A stretch of DNA of 64,000 nucleotides from Datisca glomerata (Eukaryota; Streptophyta; Magnoliopsida; Cucurbitales; Datiscaceae), in NCBI GenBank assembly GCA_003255025.1, contig QANY01008049.1:124001-188000 (forward strand), given 5' to 3'. The notes beneath the pieces were generated by a model. That model worked only from the letters and a program-made list of their open reading frames with translations. It was not told the origin of the DNA and ran no database searches. Below, piece after piece: positions 57,046 through 64,000 of this stretch; position 1 is the first letter of the stretch, and every line of letters begins with the position of its first letter. The position numbers were made by a program, and so were the translations under genes.

Positions 57046-59376
57046 AATGGCAAATCAAGAAGAAAGAAACACTGGAACAAGCAATGGGGGCAATACGAAC
57101 ATTGTAAACAGCTCAACGTCGAGCATGAACAATATCTTCAGTAACACCTTGAGTAACTCACTGTCAATAAAGCTAAGTAGAGAAAATTATGTGATTTAGA
57201 TATCACAAGTCCTTCCTCCCATTATTGAGCATGGAATGGACGATATTGTTCTTGGTTTTACCAAGAAACTAGAAAAGACACTCACAAATGGAAATGTCAA
57301 TCATGAATTCAATATTTAGTTAAGAAAAGACCAACTTGTACTAAGTTGGCTCCGGGCATCAATGTCAAAAGGAATCTTGGGAACTATTGCCCAATACAAC
57401 ACCTCAGAAGAGGTATGGAGCTCCTTGGAGAAGAGCTTTGGAAGCCTGCCAAAGGTAAGGTTAGTGCATCGGAAGAAAAGCCTGCAAATAGAAAGCAAAG
57501 AGAACACAACAATCACATAATTATGTGAAAAGATGAGAAGGTTAGCAGATGCACTTGAAGCTGCTGGGAGTCTTGTATCAGAACAAGATTTAATGCTAAA
57601 CATCCTAAATGGATTAGGGCTAGAATATGACCCTCTATTGGTCAACATCACTTCAAGAACATATGGCATATCAGTTGAGGAGAAGCAATCCTTATTGATG
57701 TGTCATGAGAGCAGAATTGAGAGGCAATTGGCTTTGAGTGAAAGAATTGTAAAAATGAGTGTGAATATGACAACCAAATACCAATTTTAGAAACAAGAAA
57801 GGTTTTTTTGGGAATCAACAAAATTTTAATGGGAATTCTCAAAGTTATACTCAACAGAGTAATAGTAATACTCAACATTTCTGTAATAGTGAAGAAATCA
57901 AGATTACAGAGGAGGTTTTAATGGAAGAAGAGGTGGAGGAAGAAATAGAAGAGGGGATAGAGTTATTTGTCAAGTGTGTGGGAAGATGTGGCACTCAACT
58001 AGCATATGATAATATAGGTATGAAAAACGCTCTCAAGGAGGTTTCAACCCATCTAACAGTGGCAACATATTTAACCAAGGGAACTCTAACAACCTATCTG
58101 TTTTCATGGTGTATCCATCAGCTTATATTTCCTCACTAGACTCCATCTATGTTCAGGCCTAGTATGCAGTCTGTGTTGCTACCAATCACATGACCTTAGC
58201 ATTGGTAATCTTACTTTGGCTCAGGAATACTTAAGCTAGGAAAGACTTGCAGTTGGGAATGGTAAGTGCCTGCATATTTCTCATATAAGTTCAACTTCAG
58301 TTCCTTCCAATTCTTCTCCTTTAAAACTTAGCTTCTTACTTCGAGTCCCTGAAATAAAAGAAAACCTTATAAACATATCAAAACTAACTCTTTGCAATGA
58401 TGTCTTTGTCCAATTTCAAGATGATTTTTTCTTTGTTAAGGATAAGGTCAAGGGAATACTTACTTTGGAAGGAATTCTTAAGGATATCATGTATATGTTG
58501 ATGTACCCAAACCTGAAGAATCCATCTGCTCAACGTATATTTTTCAATTTTATCTTACCTATCCAAAATGAAACTTGTAGTCAGTCATTTTATGATTTTA
58601 AATCTATTTAGATACCATCTGTAAATAATTTTGCTTCTTTGTATATTTGTGTAAAAGTTCATCATGTTCTCATAATAAGAAACTCATATGTTCTGAGTAT
58701 GCCTTTACACCCTCTATAAATTTTGTTGTTATGTCATTAGATTCTTTACCTGCTATTTAAACTGATATAGAAAAATCAAAATCATGCCATCAACATGATA
58801 CAATTTCTAAGATATGACAAGAGAATATGTCACCCTCCACAAAATGGGCAGGGGATACTTGTGACAAGAAGTCACCAAGTGCTTTGATCTTCTTAGGTGG
58901 TAATCTCATGTCCTAGTCTTCCAAGAAATAGCCAACTATCGGGAGATCAAGTACAGAGAGTGCATATAAGGCACTTGCCAATGGTGCCTCAGAGTTACAG
59001 TGATTCATGAGTTTGTTGTTTGAACTTTGTCTCTACTGCACTCAACGACCAATCTTTTGGTGTTACAACACAAGTGCCTTTGCTTGCTTCCAATCCTGTA
59101 CTACATGTCAGAATTAAACATGTGGAGCTAAATGTCCATTTCATAAGAGATAGGGTCCAACAAAACCAAATAATAGTAAGATCTATTCCCTCAGTTGACC
59201 AGTTGGCAGATCTCCTCACTAAAGCCCTCTCAACTCCACCTTTCAATTATCTTAAGAGCAAGCTTCAGTTTAGAAACTTACTCTTCATCTTGAGGGGGAA
59301 TGTCAAGATAACTCCTCAGCATGTTAATGATCATGTCAAGTTAGTAGTTCAACATGTCAAGGATGATCACTCTTAG
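57046..59376 (+). pseudogene. Copia gag-PR...RH remnant with large deletion
   Basis: Start MANQEERNTGTSN at 57046, 29 bases after the 5' LTR. Gag is open in pieces: LRASMSKGILGTIAQYNTSE near 57347, then MRRLADALEAAGSLVSEQDL from 57533. A zinc knuckle near 57969-58010 reads CQVCGKMWHSTSI and lacks the last Cys. Protease and pre-integrase text follows at 58150-58520 (NHMTLALV region; LRVPEIKENLINISKLTL near 58338). After a degraded zone, RNase H is open at 59020-59376 (HVELNVHFIRDRVQQNQIIV; VDQLADLLTKALS). The DDE integrase core and the YVDD RT are absent. Confidence 0.85.
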
Positions 59377-59679
59377 ATTAAGCAAAGTGAGATCACCAGG
59401 TCAATTTTGACAGTAAGCCATTACTATCAAACTGATATGAGCTAACTAATTTAATATCAGTTAGTCTCCTTCCATTTCTTTCATAGCTTTGTTCAATGTG
59501 TAACTGACTCATCTATTACTCGTGCATGAATGCTAAGAGAGTATAAAAGCTAACGAGTAATCACTGCCTCAGTGATGTTCAATATTGAGTGCTTCTTGAA
59601 TTCTTTTGCTTCTTTGATCATGTTTCTTTCTCAACTCAGTCTTACTTGAGTTCTTGACTTCTTCTTTTAGTGTTTTTCA
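59301..59679 (+). repeat. 3' LTR of deleted Copia element
   Basis: 379 bases. TATAAAAG at 59542-59549. The C-terminal end of the RNase H frame reads into it. Confidence 0.88.
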
Positions 59680-59704
59680 GGAAAAATTACAATTTATCCG
59701 CTCC

Positions 59705-59777
59705 AATTATTGGCATTGTGACCATCAACGCCAATTTTCTTGTAATAATTATTGGCGTTGTGACCATCAACCCCAAA
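59705..59777. repeat. Two tandem 42 bp units forming hairpins
   Basis: ATTGGCATTG, a 7-base spacer TGACCAT, then CAACGCCAAT form a near-perfect 10 bp stem at 59709-59735. The second unit, 42 bases later, keeps the left arm (ATTGGCGTTG) but its right arm has mutated to CAACCCCAAA. Begins 25 bases after the Copia 3' LTR. Confidence 0.7.
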
Positions 59778-59799
59778 TTACAATTTATTTTCTTAAAAT

Positions 59800-60880
59800 A
59801 ATTAAGACACTTAAAGTTTTAATATTTTATAATTTCAACAATTTATACCATCTTAGTTTAATTTTCATTTGTAACACACGAACAGACGTGTTGTCCGTGT
59901 TTGCATCATATTACATATATATTACACACACATGTATTAGTTAGCTTTAAATTAGGGGTTATTTTATATATTCGCTTCACTCAATGAACTTTTATTTTTA
60001 GTACTCATTAGATTAGTAAGATATAAAAATGGTAATAAAAGGGTTCAATAAAAATAAAAAAACATAAAATATGACTTGAGCTGAGAGGATTTACTACTAA
60101 TTGGCATTATTTGCTTGCAAATTACTAATAGAAGTAATTGAGATGAAAAATAATACTTTTGGAGCATTTGATGTCTAATTTTAAGCAAATTTATTCACGC
60201 CATGACCTTTCAAGTACTAAGAACCTCTAGACTTATAGAAATAGTAAGATTGGCATTCTAGATTTAAATAGGAAAGAAAAATATTTGAAGTCTTAAAACT
60301 AAAAAATAAGTATTTACATAATTGCTACAGGATAATCTAGATAAAAAATATAAAATAGGGAACAAGTATAAATATTATACAATATTTTTAAATTTTAGAT
60401 ATTGTTGATGCTGATCAACTGACTTATTTTTAAATAGTTTGGATAATAAAATCTAACGGTACAAACTAATATTATCTTGTTAAATTTTATCTGTTTAATA
60501 TAAAATTAATAAACTACAACGCTTAATAATATCAATCATTGTTATATAAATAATAGTCAAAATAATCACTCATGTTGAGAAATCTTATAATTAAAAAATA
60601 AATTTTCTCAAATCTCTTCAAATGGTTGAAAAACTATAACTAAATGGTTGAAAAACTCTTCAAATGATTATTTATGTTTAATTTTTATTTTAAGGATAAT
60701 GTAAGAAATTTCAAAAGCCGTTGAGGTTGTGCTGTCTAAAAATATTTCCCTCATTTCTACATTCTTATATATACTATAAATAAATGAATAAATAATAGTA
60801 TGATCTTGAATATGAGAGAATAAATTGTATTGCACCGAATCACTTAGTTTTCTATCTTTGAAATGAGAGAGAAAGAGAGA
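59800..60880. other. Unassigned AT-rich spacer
   Basis: Very AT-rich. Short open frames only (112 codons on minus at 60668-61006 without any motif). Nothing recognised. Confidence 0.4.
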
Positions 60881-60886
60881 GACATG

Positions 60887-61487
60887 CAGTGGCGTATCCA
60901 TAAACAAAAGTTTAGGAGGGGCACTATGTATTATAGCATAGAAGTGAAATCTCATATAAAATTTAATTTTTGTTTTGTAATATTGGGTCCAAAAGATGTA
61001 TATCACTTTTCATCAGAATTCGAATTATCTTTCTTGGTAAAATAAAATAAACGTTATGAATGAGATAAATTATCATAGGTTACTATAAAAATCATAATTA
61101 CTGAACTTAAGAGAATTAACTAAATTGTTAGAATCTTAACCAATACTAATGATATACTCTGCCTGGGATAGAAACAAATTATATTGAACACTAATTTAAT
61201 TGAAAATTTCATATAATAAAAAAGATTTTACCTATACATCATATACCATTATGATATTTAATTTGAAATTAGATCATTGCTTTTACAACAAAATCTTCAA
61301 TAATTTCTTATTTTGTACTTAAATATTACAAAATACATGTTAGTATACGTATAATTGAAGAAATAAAAATCAGGAGGGGCGCTAAGTTTGTCTACAAATA
61401 TAAGTTATAGGTATTAAAGTAAAACAAAATTAAATTAAAAATGAAATACCCATACAACCAAAATTAGGAAAAAATAATTCCAGGGGG
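60887..61487. mobile_element. Possible transposon remnant in a GA-rich site
   Basis: Begins near CAGTGGCGTATCCATAAACA and AGGAGGGGCACTA, phrases common at the ends of plant repeats; AGGAGGGGCGCTA recurs at 61371. Flanks on both sides are similar GA-repeats ending GAGAGAGAC, which could be a duplicated target or only a shared microsatellite. No terminal inverted repeat confirmed. Confidence 0.25.
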
Positions 61488-62049
61488 CACGTGAATGAGA
61501 GAGAGAGACGGGGAGAGCGAGACCTAGTAACAACGATAATATCCGTTTACAAAGATACCAAATTAGCAATGAAGTGGACAAATTTTCTCCATATTGAATA
61601 GACAACGAAAGATAAATTACTCAATACCCTACATTGTCTCTCTGAAAGAAAGAAAATTCATCTACTTCACCACTCTAGGTAATCAACTTATTAGTGCCTA
61701 TTAATCCCAGCAAGTGCTCCCTAACAAACCGCTCCCACTTTGCCTCACTTTTTTTGCGAGTCTTTTGAGAACTTTTTGTTACTGAGCACAAGTTTAGATA
61801 TACCTGCGAAAACCCTTTATATCAATCTTCAAAAAATCAATACAAAGATGACTAAGTTTTAGACAAAATTTTAGTAACCAAGTGATATGCCATGTTATGT
61901 ACCATATGCACATTGTAAAAATTTTTAGATAGCATTGCAAACGCAGGACATAATATGACATGACACTTGGTTATGAAAATAGAAGTCTGAAACTCAGTCA
62001 GTGTATGTAGACTTACTTGTTTTCAAAAGCACGATAGAGTAAGTTCATC
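61488..62049. other. Downstream flank of the WIP gene
   Basis: Non-coding sequence after the stop codon of the zinc-finger gene (minus strand), presumably 3' UTR and intergenic. I see no unambiguous polyadenylation signal. Confidence 0.5.
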
Positions 62050-64000
62050 TTAGGATGCGTTGAAGCATTCCTTGTCATCTTCAACACCGTCAAGACGAGG
62101 GAATGGAGAGTGACCCTTACCAAAAGATCTAATGTGATCTTTGAGTGATCTTTTGTGCTTGAAATCAGAACCACAAGTGCAATACCATAATTTGCCACAA
62201 TTTTTTTCATGAGTTCTCCAATCTCCTTTGACTGCAAAAGTCTTACCACATTTTCTACACATAAAGGGCTTTGAACCATGCTTTCTTTTGTAATGAGTTT
62301 GGAGAGTTCTAAAGTCTTTCAGTGGCTTAGCTCTTGGGTGGTTGATGTTGTTCTTACAACCTTGAGCACAGCAATAACATGGTAACCTTAGCATTGCAGC
62401 TGGCTGTGTTCCTTTTAGTGAATCTGGTCCTTTTCTGTACTCTGACCCATGTCCCCACATATGCATCTATAAACAAATTAATCAACAATATGAATTTGTA
62501 GTTTTCTTTGATTCATATGCATGAGTTTTAAATTAACTATCTATTCCAATCAATATTTCTTCTTCTTTTGTTTTTATTTTTGTTTGGAGGAATTTATTCA
62601 TCAAGCATTATATCTGAAATGAGAATGGTGTTTATGAATTAGATAATGAGTACCTTACTAGGGAAACATGTGTTGGTGGAAAGCGTGTATTTTATATCTA
62701 GATGTTAAGATCTTATTATAAGGTTAGAGTTCAAGTCTCATAATAAGTAATCTCGTTCATTGTTTCGATATCTAAAGATGTATACGGATATGAATGAATT
62801 AGGCTACCCATTAGACTGTTGAAGCGTTCTAATGGAGTTTTCTACATTTTGATTACATATTTCGATGATCAGTTATCAACTCAAATCTTTATTATTTAGA
62901 AAGGCAGTCACATGGCTATTTCAGCAAAATAGAATGTCAAATATTCATATTTCCTATTGACCATGAAAATTTCTAGAAAGGTAATAAAGATATTAACATT
63001 ATAATTTAACATGAAAGAAAATAATATTAAGTAAGGATCTATCAACAAAAACGTAAATGTATTTAGTACTAACAATAGTGAAGTGAATTTAATTATTAAC
63101 AATTATAAAGAAAAGGAAAAAGGATCGGTTCAAATAACAAGTTAATGAGCTTATAGATCTTTAGCAAAATAATTAATGCACAAAGTGGAGTAGGACCTAA
63201 AGGTGCATCAATAATTACATATGGCAAAAGGTTAAATGTATATTTTGCAACACTAAAACATTAACGTGAATTAATTTTTAGTATTCCCGAAACACACATT
63301 TAGTTGATAGACAAGAAAAATGATGACCATTTGATGAAAAACCCATTTCTCTGAAAAGAAAAGGTGGTATTTTCAACTAATAACAAAAATGTGTTCTTCC
63401 TTAAAAAGAACATTTTATTCACGTAAATTTTCAAGTACTTTTATTTAACACATTATCTCGTCGTAATCATTTCTTTGAACTTTTGTTTCTGTATTCACAC
63501 AAGAAAATATTTTCAGATACCCTGAAATGGGGTCCTTTAATGCAAAGTCAATTAAATGGAAAGGAAAAAAAGAACCATGGAAGGCAAAGAATTGCATATT
63601 TTAGAGCCATCAGGTGTGAAATCTCTCTAGCATTAATCTAAACCCAGGAAAAATTGATCATGTTGAGAAACGGATGCATACGAAAAATATACATCTTTGC
63701 AAAGAGAAAATAAAGAAAACATATCTTAGAGGTAGCAATTTAAATCATATATAAATGAACTTAAATTTGAACACTGTTGTAGTTTAATTTTATTCGTTTA
63801 TTATCTATTAGTAGCAGTCCTGGCGAAAAATGAACTATAAGCAAAAAATTTAGTTTTAACAGATTCCTCTGATTCTAAAAAGCAAGAATAATAAAAATAA
63901 AACAAGAATAATAAGATTAAATAAATAAATAAATTAAATCGAGATCTCAATAAAAACAATTCCTTGGTTAATTAAAACTAACCTGCATGTTGTTGTACCT
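62050..64000 (-). CDS. WIP-type C2H2 zinc-finger protein, 3' part (partial at window edge)
   Basis: The last exon (62466-62050) encodes 138 residues and the window ends inside the preceding exon (64000-63983, RYNNMQ). Joined at the intron in phase 0 they give the family hallmark NNMQ-MHMWGHG, so the first finger is split by the intron as in other WIP genes. In the last exon: His2 and His6 finish finger 1; finger 2 has Cys32/Cys37 and His58/His63; finger 3 has Cys70/Cys73, His86 and Cys90; finger 4 has Cys96/Cys98, His111 and His119. Motifs [32 protein letters not shown] and [13 protein letters not shown] are intact. WIP proteins are plant nuclear transcription regulators, including Arabidopsis TT1 (seed coat) and melon CmWIP1 (flower sex). 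The tail [19 protein letters not shown] is short; I cannot decide the subclade. No sign of pseudogenisation. Confidence 0.93.
62467..63982 (-). other. Intron of the WIP gene
   Basis: 1516 bases. The donor is CAG|GTTAGT (GT at 63982-63981) and the acceptor is TTTATAG| with AG at 62468-62467. AT-rich; no inserted gene or transposon end recognised. Its position within finger 1 is conserved in the family. Confidence 0.9.

Larger units (their letters stand above)
56656..59679 (+). mobile_element. Internally deleted Ty1/Copia element
   Basis: LTRs at 56656-57017 and 59301-59679 both begin TGT(T/C)AAGATAAC and end GTGTTT(TT)CA. The primer-binding site abuts the left LTR and the purine tract TGAGGGGGAA abuts the right LTR. 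Flanking 5-mers GGGAA and GGAAA differ at one base. The 2.28 kb interior keeps gag, protease and the end of RNase H but lacks the integrase core and RT. The LTRs are visibly more diverged from each other than those of the 20-25 kb Copia element, so this is an older insertion. Confidence 0.88.

Noticed and set aside
62013..62279. 88-codon minus-strand frame overlapping the WIP exon
   Set aside because: Alternate frame of the zinc-finger exon without motifs.
62690..62760. tRNA-derived SINE in the WIP intron
   Set aside because: A weak B-box-like phrase (GAGTTCAAGTCTC) occurs, but no A box at the proper distance and no poly(A) or target duplication.

Overview
This is nuclear DNA from a flowering plant, most likely a eudicot. 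It is AT-rich and has no operons or bacterial-type genes. It is packed with plant LTR retrotransposons (Ty1/Copia, Ty3/Gypsy), CACTA and hAT DNA transposons, and the end of an intron-containing WIP-type C2H2 zinc-finger gene. That gene, on the minus strand at the right edge, is the only host gene I can support. I cannot name the species.

Layout. 1-9.5 kb: a CACTA terminus, a decayed Copia polyprotein, a 3.5 kb non-autonomous CACTA-like element (3742-7251) butting directly onto a Gypsy protease/RT remnant, then a Gypsy gag remnant on the other strand. 9.5-11.5 kb: AT-rich and unassigned. 11.5-17.2 kb: two copies of one Gypsy family facing each other as a broken quasi-palindrome, with a small misplaced gag piece at the centre. 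17.4-19.1 kb: a decayed CACTA TNP2-type transposase. 20179-25067: a structurally complete Copia element (two 299 bp LTRs, PBS, PPT, perfect CTTAT target duplication) with disabled genes. 25-29 kb: mostly unassigned. 29044-34162: a Gypsy element with both LTRs, followed by a partial LTR carrying a 53 bp tandem duplication. About 34.95-36.64 kb: decayed movement-protein/coat-like sequence resembling an endogenous caulimovirid-like element.

37370-53986 is best read as one old Tat-lineage Gypsy element, bounded by related LTRs and a perfect GTAAT target duplication and swollen by nested insertions: a gene-less LTR element (LARD-like, 41237-46820, carrying a 37 bp minisatellite), a 1.1 kb hAT-type element (49171-50278, perfect 8 bp duplication GATTTAGG), and a Copia fragment (51.3-52.2 kb). 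It also has 131-132 bp tandem repeats and a probable antisense extra ORF.

54-61.5 kb: fold-back MITE-like repeats, an internally deleted Copia element (56656-59679), and AT-rich spacer. 62050-64000: the last exon, a 1.5 kb intron and the last 18 bases of the preceding exon of the WIP gene.

The elements do not work together as a pathway. The window is a graveyard of nested elements next to a developmental regulator. All pol genes seen carry stops, frameshifts or lost catalytic residues. I found no clearly new functional system. The least ordinary items are the movement-protein remnant, the reconstructed Tat nest with its split antisense ORF, the 37 bp array in the gene-less element, and the proximity of repeats to the WIP gene. 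All assignments are by reading the sequence; no database search was run.
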